A DNA stretch of 64,000 bases. It comes from DATFVA01 sp963771705 (GTDB taxonomy: Bacteria > Bacteroidota > Ignavibacteria > Ignavibacteriales > Ignavibacteriaceae). Numbering within the stretch: the first letter of the stretch is position 1; the number at the start of each line of letters is the position of its first letter. The stretch covers positions 1 to 64,000 of the forward strand of contig CAVYUP010000008.1 of assembly GCA_963771705.1 (NCBI GenBank). Reading direction: 5' to 3'. Under the pieces are notes generated by a model. The model searched no databases. It was not told the DNA's origin and was given only the letters and a program-made list of their open reading frames with translations. Shown piece after piece: positions 13,082 to 21,648 of the stretch. Position numbers and translations under genes: made by a program.

Positions 13082-14623
13082 ATGAAAAAATTTGTACTGC
13101 CAATCCTTCTTGGATTATTTTATGCCGCCTTTGCTTCTGCTGCCACAATTAACGTGACAGTGGGAGATTTCTATTTTGAACCTGCTTCATTCGATGCAGC
13201 TGTCGGCGACACAGTTGTATGGACTCTTGATTCAGCTGCTGTTGCAACCCACACAACAACATCGACATTAGTTCCTGCCGGAGCCGCAACCTGGGATCAC
13301 ACATTCTCAGGCGCGGGGGATACTTTTTCTTATGGTATTACAGCTAATGGTGTATATGAATACCATTGCTCATTCCACCCGACAACGATGATGGGTTCAT
13401 TCGCAACGCCAGCACCGTTTCCTTATTATGAGAACTATGAATATCCAGCAGGTGATAATATTACCGCACACGGCTGGGTAGCTCATAGTGCGGGCGGAAC
13501 AAACCCGATTACTGTTAATGACGGAGGTTTGACATTTTCAGGTTATCCATCTTCAGGAATTGGTAATGCAGCATTGTTATTCGGAAACAGTGAAGATGAT
13601 CATAGATTATTCGAATCACAGACCACCGGCGACGTCTATATGGCCTTTATGGTTAACGCAGCTGATAATCCTAACGGATACTTCATGCATTTCGCCACTA
13701 ACCCTTATTCATTTGATTACCGTGGAAGGATTTATCTAGAAGGAACAAATCCCAATCTTGAATTCGGATTAGGCTTTGGGACGGAGACCCCTCTTATTAC
13801 GGCCAATAATTATTCCCTGTCGACAACTTACCTAGTAGTTCTAAAATATTCCATTGTTGATGGAGCAGGTAATGACGAAGTGAGCTTATACGTCTTTGAC
13901 AGTACGGCCCCTCCAACCGAACCAGCAGTTCCTACTCTTGGTCCTATTACTAATCCAGGTACAACAGATATCGATCCCGGAGCTGTATCTTTCAGAAAAT
14001 ATAACACAGCTCAGAATATGGTAGTTGACGGCATACGTATTGCAAGTGCATGGAGTGATGTTGTTCCTGTAGAGTTATCATCATTCACCGCATCGGTAAG
14101 CAGCAATTCAGTTACCCTTAACTGGAAGACGGCTACCGAGACCAACAACCGCGGATTTGAAGTTCAGAGAAAAAGCTCAGGTTCTGATTGGTCAAATATT
14201 ACTTTTGTTAGTGGTAACGGAACCACAACCAAGTCACATGAATACTCATATGTTGACAACAGCCTTACAGCAGGCAAGTATTATTACAGGCTGAAACAGG
14301 TTGATATGAATGGAGCTTATGAGTACTCCAACGCAGTTGAAGCGAATGTAACAGCTCCGGTAAAATTTGAGCTTGCTCAGAATTATCCTAACCCCTTCAA
14401 CCCAACCACAAAAATTGATTTTTCTGTTCCTTCAAACAGCAATGTTAAATTAACTGTTTATAATGTTCTGGGACAGCAGATCGCTATACTGGTTAACGGG
14501 TTTATGAAATCAGGAAGTCATTCAGTTGATTTTAATGCAGTCGATTTGAACAGCGGAATTTATTTCTACAAGCTGGAATCTGACGGAGTTTCTCTCGTTA
14601 AAAAGATGATGCTGGTCAAATAG
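13082..14623 (+). CDS. Secreted cupredoxin-domain protein with type IX sorting signal
   Basis: This is a 513-aa protein with a signal peptide. Residues about 20-110 form a plastocyanin-like cupredoxin. Type 1 copper ligands are visible as His in ATHTTT and as Cys-His-Met in YHCSFHPTTMMG. A middle region (about 115-330) resembles a concanavalin-type or lectin-like jelly roll, followed by a fibronectin-III-like domain with SVTLNWKTATETNNRGFEVQ. The last 90 residues are a type IX secretion sorting domain: NYPNPFNPTTKIDFSVP and GIYFYKLES. It is therefore exported across the outer membrane. A GAGGAG site precedes the ATG. Electron transfer or copper binding outside the cell is inferred. Confidence 0.9.
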   Translation: MKKFVLPILLGLFYAAFASAATINVTVGDFYFEPASFDAAVGDTVVWTLDSAAVATHTTTSTLVPAGAATWDHTFSGAGDTFSYGITANGVYEYHCSFHPTTMMGSFATPAPFPYYENYEYPAGDNITAHGWVAHSAGGTNPITVNDGGLTFSGYPSSGIGNAALLFGNSEDDHRLFESQTTGDVYMAFMVNAADNPNGYFMHFATNPYSFDYRGRIYLEGTNPNLEFGLGFGTETPLITANNYSLSTTYLVVLKYSIVDGAGNDEVSLYVFDSTAPPTEPAVPTLGPITNPGTTDIDPGAVSFRKYNTAQNMVVDGIRIASAWSDVVPVELSSFTASVSSNSVTLNWKTATETNNRGFEVQRKSSGSDWSNITFVSGNGTTTKSHEYSYVDNSLTAGKYYYRLKQVDMNGAYEYSNAVEANVTAPVKFELAQNYPNPFNPTTKIDFSVPSNSNVKLTVYNVLGQQIAILVNGFMKSGSHSVDFNAVDLNSGIYFYKLESDGVSLVKKMMLVK

Positions 14624-14647
14624 CAAGAACAATTTTTTGTACTTAAG

Positions 14648-14673
14648 AGCCCGGATTAATCCGGGCTTTTTTT
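14648..14673 (+). terminator. intrinsic terminator after the cupredoxin gene
   Basis: AGCCCGGATT and AATCCGGGCT form a perfect inverted repeat (14648-14667), followed by seven T residues. It is strong and unidirectional. Confidence 0.9.
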
Positions 14674-14739
14674 ATTTCTTTTGTGCTTGATTACCTGCCG
14701 CAAAATTACATAAATTACCTCCTCATAAATTATTTGAAT

Positions 14740-14895
14740 ATGCTTGGATTTGTAAAATCTGATAAGAACCATGTCTACCTGGGCGGTGAGATATTTAAGG
14801 CTAAACAGAAAAAAAGACGTATTATTTTAGGCATTTTTGCTATTGCGGGATTTTTGCTTCTGAACTTCGTTTTATATTATCTCACAAACGTATAA
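14740..14895 (+). CDS. small membrane protein
   Basis: This is a 51-aa ORF: MLGFVKSDKNHVYLGGEIFK, a basic KQKKRR stretch, then one hydrophobic segment ending LLNFVLYYLTNV. This layout (cytoplasmic positive loop then one membrane helix) is coding-like. The start at 14740 was chosen over an upstream ATG at 14683 that overlaps the terminator region; its extra residues look unconserved. No good ribosome site is visible. It sits 79 bases before miaB. I do not recognise a family, and it may be spurious. Confidence 0.45.
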   Translation: MLGFVKSDKNHVYLGGEIFKAKQKKRRIILGIFAIAGFLLLNFVLYYLTNV

Positions 14896-14973
14896 CCGAA
14901 AGCCTATTGAACTCCATTTATATTGAACTCCTCCCTCTATAACCTTATATTTCCTTTTTATTTAAGTTGAAAG

Positions 14974-16323
14974 ATGAAAGAAAACAAAGTTTACATTGAA
15001 ACTTACGGCTGTCAGATGAACCTGGCAGATACAGAGATAGTTATGGGCATCCTAAGTAATTACGGGTATAGCCTGTCTAAAACCGCAGAGGATGCTGATG
15101 TTGTTTTGATAAATACATGCAGTATCCGTGAAAATGCCGAACAGAGGATTTACGGACGGCTTGGGAACTTTAAGACCATCAAAAATTCAAAGCCGGATCT
15201 TATAGTAGGCATACTCGGATGTATGGCCGAAAGACTAAGAAAAGATTTAATCGATGAGAAGAAGATCGTTGACCTTATCGTTGGTCCCGATGAATACCGG
15301 AGACTTCCGGAATTAATTGATGTGGCCTTCAACGGAGAGAAAGGGATAGGAGTAAGGTTATCCAAAACGGAAACATATGACGATATAATTCCTTACCGTG
15401 AAGACGGACTACAGGCCTGGATTTCTGTTATGCGGGGATGCGATAAATTCTGTACTTTCTGTGTAGTTCCTTTTACACGCGGAAGGGAAAGAAGTAAGCC
15501 GCTGGACTCCGTAGTCAGTGAGATCCAGAAATTATCTGAGAGAGGCTTCAGGGAAGCAACGCTGCTTGGTCAGAACGTTAATTCGTACCTTGATGGTGAA
15601 AATGATTTCGCCGACCTGCTGGCTGCTTCAGCTATGGTAGACCGGAATATGAGGATAAGATTTACAACCTCCCATCCCCAGGATTTATCTGACAAGCTCC
15701 TTTATACTATTGCTGAACATCCAAACCTCTGCAATTACATTCATCTGCCGGTTCAATCGGGTTCGAACAGAATACTGGAGATGATGAACAGAACTTATAC
15801 AATTGAACATTATCTTGGACTAATAGATAAGGCAAAAAAAATAATTCCCGGAGTAAGCTTCTCAACTGATATTATTGCAGGGTTCCCTACAGAAACCTGG
15901 GAAGATCACCTGATGACCCTTGAAATAATGAAACAGGTAAGATACGACGGTGCTTATATGTTCAAATATTCTGCCCGTGAAGGGACCAAATCGTATAAGA
16001 TGAATGATGATGTTCCCGAGGAAGTTAAAACAAAAAGGCTGCAGGAAATTATACAGCTGCAGCAGAAAATAAGCTTTGAAAAAAACCAGGATCTGATTAA
16101 CAGGGAAGAAATAATTCTTATTGAAGGTTTCAGCAGGAAATCAGACAACTTTCTGGCCGGCAGGACTGATACCAATAAGGTATTAATTGTTCCATTTGAT
16201 AACAGGATCAAAGAAGGTTCATATATCAAGGCGAGGATTACAAGGGCAACCCACGCTACTCTTTTCGGAGAAGTTACAGGGATAGTCGGCTCAATAGATG
16301 AAGAACTCGGAATGACTGGTTGA
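14974..16323 (+). CDS. miaB: tRNA-2-methylthio-N6-dimethylallyladenosine synthase MiaB
   Basis: This is a 449-aa radical-SAM methylthiotransferase that adds a methylthio group to i6A37 in tRNAs reading U-starting codons. The N-terminal UPF0004 domain has cysteines in YGCQMN, NTCS and LGCMAE for the auxiliary iron-sulfur cluster. The radical-SAM motif is C156-DKF-C160-TF-C163, followed by VPFTRGRERS. VQSGSNRIL, the GXIXGXP-like stretch DIIAGFPTET, and a C-terminal TRAM domain are also present. It is distinguished from RimO by MRGCDKFCTFC and the longer TRAM. The next gene follows closely. Confidence 0.96.
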   Translation: MKENKVYIETYGCQMNLADTEIVMGILSNYGYSLSKTAEDADVVLINTCSIRENAEQRIYGRLGNFKTIKNSKPDLIVGILGCMAERLRKDLIDEKKIVDLIVGPDEYRRLPELIDVAFNGEKGIGVRLSKTETYDDIIPYREDGLQAWISVMRGCDKFCTFCVVPFTRGRERSKPLDSVVSEIQKLSERGFREATLLGQNVNSYLDGENDFADLLAASAMVDRNMRIRFTTSHPQDLSDKLLYTIAEHPNLCNYIHLPVQSGSNRILEMMNRTYTIEHYLGLIDKAKKIIPGVSFSTDIIAGFPTETWEDHLMTLEIMKQVRYDGAYMFKYSAREGTKSYKMNDDVPEEVKTKRLQEIIQLQQKISFEKNQDLINREEIILIEGFSRKSDNFLAGRTDTNKVLIVPFDNRIKEGSYIKARITRATHATLFGEVTGIVGSIDEELGMTG

Positions 16324-16358
16324 TTCTGTTCTTTCGGGTTATTCCCATGGAGATATTT

Positions 16359-17057
16359 ATGAGAAAATTCGGTATTGCAAACGTCCTGTTTTTTATAGTC
16401 ATTCTATTGTTTGCCTCACCACTCTATTCGCAGGAAAAAGACATTGTTCCATATCTGAAATTAATTGAAGGAGGAGCGAGAGATTCAGTTCTTCAGGTTC
16501 TGCCCGAGTTAAAAAAGACATATCCTAATGATCCTTCCATACTGTTTCTTGAAGGAGTTTTAACTGAGAACGGTCAGGATGCGGTTCCCATTTACAACCG
16601 GATACTGAACGATTACCCGAAAAGCAAATATGCTGATGCTTCGATTTACCGCCTCTACTCATACTATTACTCTCTTGGATTATATAATACAGCTGAAAGT
16701 TTTTTGAAGAGACTGAAACTAGGATACCCGTCATCTCCGTACATTAAACTAGCGGAAAGAGAAATACCTTCCGGAAATGAAGTTTCATCTCCCCAGGAAT
16801 TATCACCAGGTGACACAAAAGATTACAAGTTCACGATACAGGCAGGCGCTTTCAGCAGTGATTCAAATGCGGCATCCCTGAAAAACACATTTGAAGATGC
16901 GGGATATTATTCTTTCATTAAAAACAAATCGGTGGGGGGTACAGAATTCCGTGTAGTATACGTAGGCAGGTTCGAAAAGCGAGAAGAAGCTGAAAGTTTT
17001 CTGCAGGCGATTAACAGCCAGTTTGATCTTAAAGGTCAGATCGTCCCAATCAAATGA
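16359..17057 (+). CDS. Exported TPR-SPOR domain protein
   Basis: This is a 232-aa protein with a signal peptide (MRKFGIANVLFFIVILLF...SPLYSQ). TPR-like helices follow (about 30-135, with NDPSILFLEGVLTENG and YADASIYRLYSYYYSLG). A SPOR domain forms the C-terminus (KFTIQAGAFSSDSNAASLKN to FEKREEAESFLQAI). SPOR binds denuded peptidoglycan at septa. The ATG at 16359 is preferred over the one at 16320 because of a GGAG site and a better signal peptide. It is likely a periplasmic or outer-membrane cell-wall protein. It is in an operon with miaB. Confidence 0.85.
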   Translation: MRKFGIANVLFFIVILLFASPLYSQEKDIVPYLKLIEGGARDSVLQVLPELKKTYPNDPSILFLEGVLTENGQDAVPIYNRILNDYPKSKYADASIYRLYSYYYSLGLYNTAESFLKRLKLGYPSSPYIKLAEREIPSGNEVSSPQELSPGDTKDYKFTIQAGAFSSDSNAASLKNTFEDAGYYSFIKNKSVGGTEFRVVYVGRFEKREEAESFLQAINSQFDLKGQIVPIK

Positions 17058-17250
17058 ATTAAATTGAAACTCTTATTTACCGGCACAGAATCAGGGAAAA
17101 CCTCCCTGGAGAGATCATTATACATTAGTGGTTTCGGTGCGGAAGACCGATTTGATTTGAGTGTCAACGGTTACAAGGGCTAAGACATTCTTTAATAAAG
17201 ACTTAAAAAGTAATATATTTAATACTTAAGTATAGATGCTTTAGATAGAT

Positions 17251-18351
17251 ATGACAACAGAGGAATTCAAAAATAAGTTCGGTATAATAAGCTCCACCAA
17301 GGCAATTAATGATCTGGTGGATATTACGATGCAAGTGGCCCGTTCAGATATATCTGTCCTCATCTACGGTGAAAGCGGGGTAGGAAAGGAAGTATTTGCC
17401 AGAGCTATTCATGAATACAGTAAAAGGTCTGAGAAACAGCTAGTAAGTGTGAATTGCGGCGCCATTCCAGAAGGAATTCTTGAAAGTGAATTATTCGGAC
17501 ATAAAAAAGGATCTTTCACAGGTGCGGTTGAGAGCAGGAAAGGGTATTTTGAAATAGCGGATGAAGGCACTCTCTTCCTAGACGAAATAGCCGAAATGCC
17601 TCTTCACACCCAGGTAAAGCTTCTTAGAGCAATTGAATCGAATGAATTTATGAAGATAGGAGCAGAGACTGTAACAAAGGTTGATGTAAGAATAATAGCT
17701 GCGACGAACAAAGACCTTCAGAGGGAAGTTGATGCCAGGCATTTCCGAGAAGATCTCTATTTCAGACTGAAGGCAGTTTCCCTTAATATCCCTCCACTCC
17801 GGAGCCGAAAAGCCGATATAGAAGAACTAGCAAGGCACTTTTCGAGGATTTATTCAGAACAGAACGGAATAAGTCCCAAACCAATTACCGATGAAGCGAT
17901 TGAACTGCTTAAAAATTATCCCTGGCCAGGTAATGTAAGAGAGCTCAAAAATACTATTGAAACGGCTATAGCCCTTAACAGAAACGGGGTACTTGACACC
18001 TCTTCATTTGTATCACTCCTTCACCCTCCAATTGAAGAGGAAGCACCTCCGCGGAACCTGCCTATTTTCGTTAAAAGAACCCCGGAGGAAGTTGACCGGG
18101 AGCTGCTGTACCGTGCGTTATTCGAAATCAAAAAAGATCTTATTGAACTTAAGGATCTCGTGCATCAGAGACCAGACGACAGCTATTATCAGGGAGGTGA
18201 ACAGCGGGAAGTTCTTCCGCTTGCAGAAGCTGAAAAAGCGGCCATAACAGCGGCACTGGATAAAACACGCGGCAATAAAAGAAGCGCCGCAGATCTACTG
18301 GAGATCAGTGAAAGAACTCTTTTCAGAAAACTCAAGAAATATGGCCTTTAG
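17251..18351 (+). CDS. Stand-alone sigma-54 activator (GSFTGA variant)
   Basis: This is a 366-aa enhancer-binding protein lacking a separate sensor domain, like PspF. Walker A GESGVGKE begins at residue 40. The sigma-54 contact loop reads GSFTGA (87-92), where most family members have GAFTGA. Walker B is LFLDEIAEM, FREDLYFRLKA follows, and the Fis-type helix-turn-helix is at the end (RSAADLLEISERTLFRKLKK). It lies directly before lptE, which it overlaps by about 11 bases. This pairing suggests envelope-stress regulation. How it is switched on is not evident. Confidence 0.93.
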   Translation: MTTEEFKNKFGIISSTKAINDLVDITMQVARSDISVLIYGESGVGKEVFARAIHEYSKRSEKQLVSVNCGAIPEGILESELFGHKKGSFTGAVESRKGYFEIADEGTLFLDEIAEMPLHTQVKLLRAIESNEFMKIGAETVTKVDVRIIAATNKDLQREVDARHFREDLYFRLKAVSLNIPPLRSRKADIEELARHFSRIYSEQNGISPKPITDEAIELLKNYPWPGNVRELKNTIETAIALNRNGVLDTSSFVSLLHPPIEEEAPPRNLPIFVKRTPEEVDRELLYRALFEIKKDLIELKDLVHQRPDDSYYQGGEQREVLPLAEAEKAAITAALDKTRGNKRSAADLLEISERTLFRKLKKYGL

Positions 18352-18904
18352 ACTAAAATTTCCGGGAAAATCAGTTTTCCAACCGCAGCTTTCAGAAGTC
18401 CCGGTTAAAATATTCTTCTTGTTTATCATTGCAGTCGTAATTAATTTTACAGGGTGCTGTGTATATTCTTTTACAGGAGCTTCGGTACCGCAGCACTTAA
18501 AGACAATTGCAATTCCGATTGCAGAAGACAGAAGCGGTTCAGGTGAACCGGGATTAAAAGAGCTACTAACGGATCAGCTGGTTCAGAAATTTATAAACGA
18601 TAATACTCTACAGGTAACTGATAAATCTAATGCTGATGCACTGCTTGAATGTGTGATTCTTCCTCTGAGTGATGCCCCTGCGGTTGTTGCCGCGGGTGAA
18701 AATGTTGAGGTAAGAAGAATTACTATCAATGTGCAGGTAACTTACAGGGACCTGTTAAAGCGAAAAACTATTTTCGATAAAAAATTCTCAAATTACGGCG
18801 ACTACCCGTCTGGTGGAAATATTAGTCAAAGAAGAGATGCAATACAATCAGCAGTAGATAAAATAACTGAAGATATCCTGTTAGATACAGTATCAGGATG
18901 GTAA
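18341..18904 (+). CDS. lptE: LptE-family outer-membrane lipoprotein
   Basis: The 187-aa product is a lipoprotein with a hydrophobic leader ending INFTGCC, so Cys is the likely lipid attachment site. It then has the LptE-type fold, starting YSFTGASVPQHLKTIAIPIAE and running through RRITINVQVTYRDL. LptE plugs LptD during lipopolysaccharide insertion. An upstream start at 18308 lies inside the previous gene; 18341 also overlaps it by 11 bases, indicating translational coupling. Detailed LPS function is inferred from the family. Confidence 0.8.
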   Translation: MAFRLKFPGKSVFQPQLSEVPVKIFFLFIIAVVINFTGCCVYSFTGASVPQHLKTIAIPIAEDRSGSGEPGLKELLTDQLVQKFINDNTLQVTDKSNADALLECVILPLSDAPAVVAAGENVEVRRITINVQVTYRDLLKRKTIFDKKFSNYGDYPSGGNISQRRDAIQSAVDKITEDILLDTVSGW

Positions 18905-18923
18905 ATATTAAAGAGGTTTTAAA

Positions 18924-20375
18924 ATGGACGATGTAGTTCTTATTGGTTACTTTGTTTCCTTGTTTATACTTTTTGTGTTCGGCTGTCATGGTTTCATTAT
19001 GATGTACTATCATAATAAATACCGCAATGTAAAACATAAGGCAAGAGAAGTAAGCGATCTCACTTCCCCGGTTACAATTCAGCTTCCTCTTTATAATGAA
19101 CTTTACGTAGTTGAACGGCTGATAAATGCAGTATGCGAGATCGAATATCCCAAGGATAAACTTGAGATCCAGGTTCTGGACGATTCAACAGATGAAACGA
19201 CCGCAATAACCGAAAGGATTGTCAGGGAAAAACAACAGCTTGGATTTGATATTGTACATATAAGGAGAGGAACACGTGAGGGGTTTAAGGCTGGAGCTTT
19301 GAAGGAAGGTCTTAAAACCTCCAAAGGGGAATATATTGCGATTTTCGATGCAGACTTCATACCTCATAAAGATTTTCTCAAGGAGACTCTTTCTTTCTTT
19401 TCTGATGAAAAAGTCGGTATGGTACAGACAAGATGGGAGCATATAAACGGAGACTATTCAATACTTACGAAAGCCCAGGCTTTGGCACTTGACGGTCACT
19501 TTGTAATTGAGCAGACTGTAAGAAACAAAGCGGGCTTTTTTATCAACTTTAACGGAACCGGCGGAATCTGGAAAAGAGCATGTATTGAAGATGCAGGGAA
19601 CTGGCATGCTGACACACTTACCGAAGATCTTGATCTCAGCTACAGGGCTCAGCTTAACGGCTGGCATTTTGTATTCCTTCCCAATTTTACTTCTCCCGCT
19701 GAACTTCCTTCTGAAATAAATGCGCTTAAAACCCAGCAGTTCAGATGGACAAAAGGAGCGATCGAGACCGCAAAAAAAATTCTGCCGCTCGTATGGAAAT
19801 CCAAAATTCCGCTAAGAGTAAAACTGCAGTCGACTTTCCACCTTACAAATAACCTTGTATTCCCATTTATCCTGCTGGCAGCGATCCTCAATGTACCGCT
19901 GATCTTTATTAAGAACAGCGGCTCTCACGAAGCATATTTTGCAATCCTTTCATTATTTGTTCTTGCATTCGTCAGTTCGTTTCTTTTCTATCTTTATTCT
20001 CAGAAAGATATAAGGACCGACTGGAGAAAGAAAATTGTACTGTTTCCTCTTTTTATGGCCGGAAGTATGGGTTTCGCCGTAAACAACTCCCGCGCTGTTA
20101 TTGAAGGTCTATTGAACAGGAAAAGTGAATTTGTACGTACCCCGAAATTCCAGGTGGTAACTGAACGTGATACCTGGATGGGAAAAAGATACCTTTCAAA
20201 AAAACTAGGTTTTTCTGTTTACGTTGAAGCCATAATGGCTATCTATTGTCTGGTTGGAATAGCATCCTCAATATATTTCCTTGAGATTGCAGCGTTACCG
20301 TTCCAGATTCTGTTTTTTATCGGGTTCTCATTTGTATCAGTAACTTCAATAAAACATGCATTTGCAAAGGCCTAG
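18924..20375 (+). CDS. Family 2 glycosyltransferase, cellulose synthase-like membrane enzyme
   Basis: This is a 483-aa processive-type glycosyltransferase. There is an N-terminal membrane helix, then a GT-A domain with TIQLPLYNE, LDDSTDETT, FDADFIP, TEDLDLSYR and QQFRW (the Q-x-x-R-W motif). At least three C-terminal membrane helices follow. Such enzymes make surface polysaccharide or transfer glucose or mannose at the inner membrane. Product cannot be told from sequence. It overlaps the next gene by 20 bases. Confidence 0.88.
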   Translation: MDDVVLIGYFVSLFILFVFGCHGFIMMYYHNKYRNVKHKAREVSDLTSPVTIQLPLYNELYVVERLINAVCEIEYPKDKLEIQVLDDSTDETTAITERIVREKQQLGFDIVHIRRGTREGFKAGALKEGLKTSKGEYIAIFDADFIPHKDFLKETLSFFSDEKVGMVQTRWEHINGDYSILTKAQALALDGHFVIEQTVRNKAGFFINFNGTGGIWKRACIEDAGNWHADTLTEDLDLSYRAQLNGWHFVFLPNFTSPAELPSEINALKTQQFRWTKGAIETAKKILPLVWKSKIPLRVKLQSTFHLTNNLVFPFILLAAILNVPLIFIKNSGSHEAYFAILSLFVLAFVSSFLFYLYSQKDIRTDWRKKIVLFPLFMAGSMGFAVNNSRAVIEGLLNRKSEFVRTPKFQVVTERDTWMGKRYLSKKLGFSVYVEAIMAIYCLVGIASSIYFLEIAALPFQILFFIGFSFVSVTSIKHAFAKA

Positions 20376-21006
20376 GCTATTGAGTAAAACGTCTTCGGAA
20401 ATATTTAACGATAAAGTAAACCTCATATACGAGTACAACAAAAGATCCCCGCTTTTTGTTCGTGCAGCCAATATCGAAATCGAAAAGAACAATGCAGGCA
20501 GAGCGGTTGAGATACTTAATGACGGATTACACATTTATCCCGGCTATCCCACCGCACATATTCTTCTAGGCAAAGCATTTATGCTTCTCGGTAAATATAA
20601 AGAGGCCCTCGATTCGTTTCGTAAGGGTAGTGAGCTAGTAAGCTCCCACAGAGTTTACGAATATTATATGAAGGAAGTGGAAAGACTGAAGAAGCAAAGG
20701 GTACTTTTTGAATCTTCTCATAAACCAGGTTTCCTTGAGGAAAAAGAAGCACAGAAGCCTAACAACATCAGTCTTGAAAAGGAATTATCATCATTCGATT
20801 CTATGTCGGATACAAACCGGGAGTTGAGCTCAGCCAAACCGGGTGCTGGAGATTCTATTATCTCAGAGACGCTGGCTAATATCTATATCAACCAGGGAGA
20901 ATTCAGAGAAGCCCTTACGATTTACGAAAGACTATTAACAAAGAATCCTCAAAAGAAGGATTATTACCTAAAGAAGATTAATGAATTAAAATCAGAGCTC
21001 GAATAA
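20356..21006 (+). CDS. TPR-repeat protein
   Basis: This is a 216-aa protein with tetratricopeptide repeats: AVEILNDGLHIYPGYPTAHILLG, then FMLLGKYKEALDSFRKGSEL near 65-95, and a final one around EALTIYERLLTKNPQKKDYY. A charged low-complexity middle separates them. No signal peptide is seen, so it is probably cytoplasmic. The first ATG is used; a TTG at 20380 is an alternative that would avoid much of the overlap with the glycosyltransferase. Co-transcription suggests a role in that pathway. Function is unknown. Confidence 0.75.
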   Translation: MHLQRPRLLSKTSSEIFNDKVNLIYEYNKRSPLFVRAANIEIEKNNAGRAVEILNDGLHIYPGYPTAHILLGKAFMLLGKYKEALDSFRKGSELVSSHRVYEYYMKEVERLKKQRVLFESSHKPGFLEEKEAQKPNNISLEKELSSFDSMSDTNRELSSAKPGAGDSIISETLANIYINQGEFREALTIYERLLTKNPQKKDYYLKKINELKSELE

Positions 21007-21036
21007 TTCCTAAATCTCCTTTTTATTCTACCCCCG

Positions 21037-21648
21037 ATGGAACTATCAAATCTTAAAAAACTTAACCGTTCATTCTATAAACGAGATGTGCTGACAGTGG
21101 CTGCTGATTTACTGGGCAAGATACTTGTAAAAGCTGACGGCACAGAAATTCTTGCAGGCAGAATTGTAGAAGTTGAAGCATATGACGGCAGCATTGATGA
21201 GGCTGCGCATACCTTCAGGGGGAAAACGAAAAGAAATGAGATAATGTTTGATAAAGGGGGTTACTTTTATGTTTACTTCACCTACGGTGCGCATTTCTGC
21301 TGTAATGTTGTTACAGGCAGCGAGGGGCATGGAACCGCTGTACTGATAAGAGGAATAGAACCCGTTACAGGGATTAATAGAATGGCCATTAATCGATTCG
21401 GAAAAAATTTGGTAAATGAAGCAGAAAAATATAAGTTGACCAGCGGGCCCGGAAAAGTTTGCCAGGCGTTCGGTATAACCAGGGAATATTACGGAGAGGA
21501 TCTGATAAGCGGCAGAATATATCTCCTTAATCAAAGGAAGATACCTGAAGATCAGATAGTAAGAACAACGAGGGTCGGGATTAAAAAATCAACTGAGCTG
21601 AACTGGCGTTTTTATATAAAAAATAATCCGTTCGTTTCCAGAAAATGA
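21037..21648 (+). CDS. mpg: 3-methyladenine DNA glycosylase (AAG/Mpg family)
   Basis: This is a 203-aa base-excision enzyme that removes alkylated purines. EVEAYDGSIDEAAHTFRGKT holds the catalytic Glu and the family signature. GGYFYVYFTYGAHFCCNVVT, VLIRGIEP and TSGPGKVCQAFGI follow in family order. Length is as usual for the family. It overlaps the downstream heptosyltransferase gene by 4 bases (ATGA), so the two are likely translated together, although functions are unrelated. Confidence 0.95.
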   Translation: MELSNLKKLNRSFYKRDVLTVAADLLGKILVKADGTEILAGRIVEVEAYDGSIDEAAHTFRGKTKRNEIMFDKGGYFYVYFTYGAHFCCNVVTGSEGHGTAVLIRGIEPVTGINRMAINRFGKNLVNEAEKYKLTSGPGKVCQAFGITREYYGEDLISGRIYLLNQRKIPEDQIVRTTRVGIKKSTELNWRFYIKNNPFVSRK

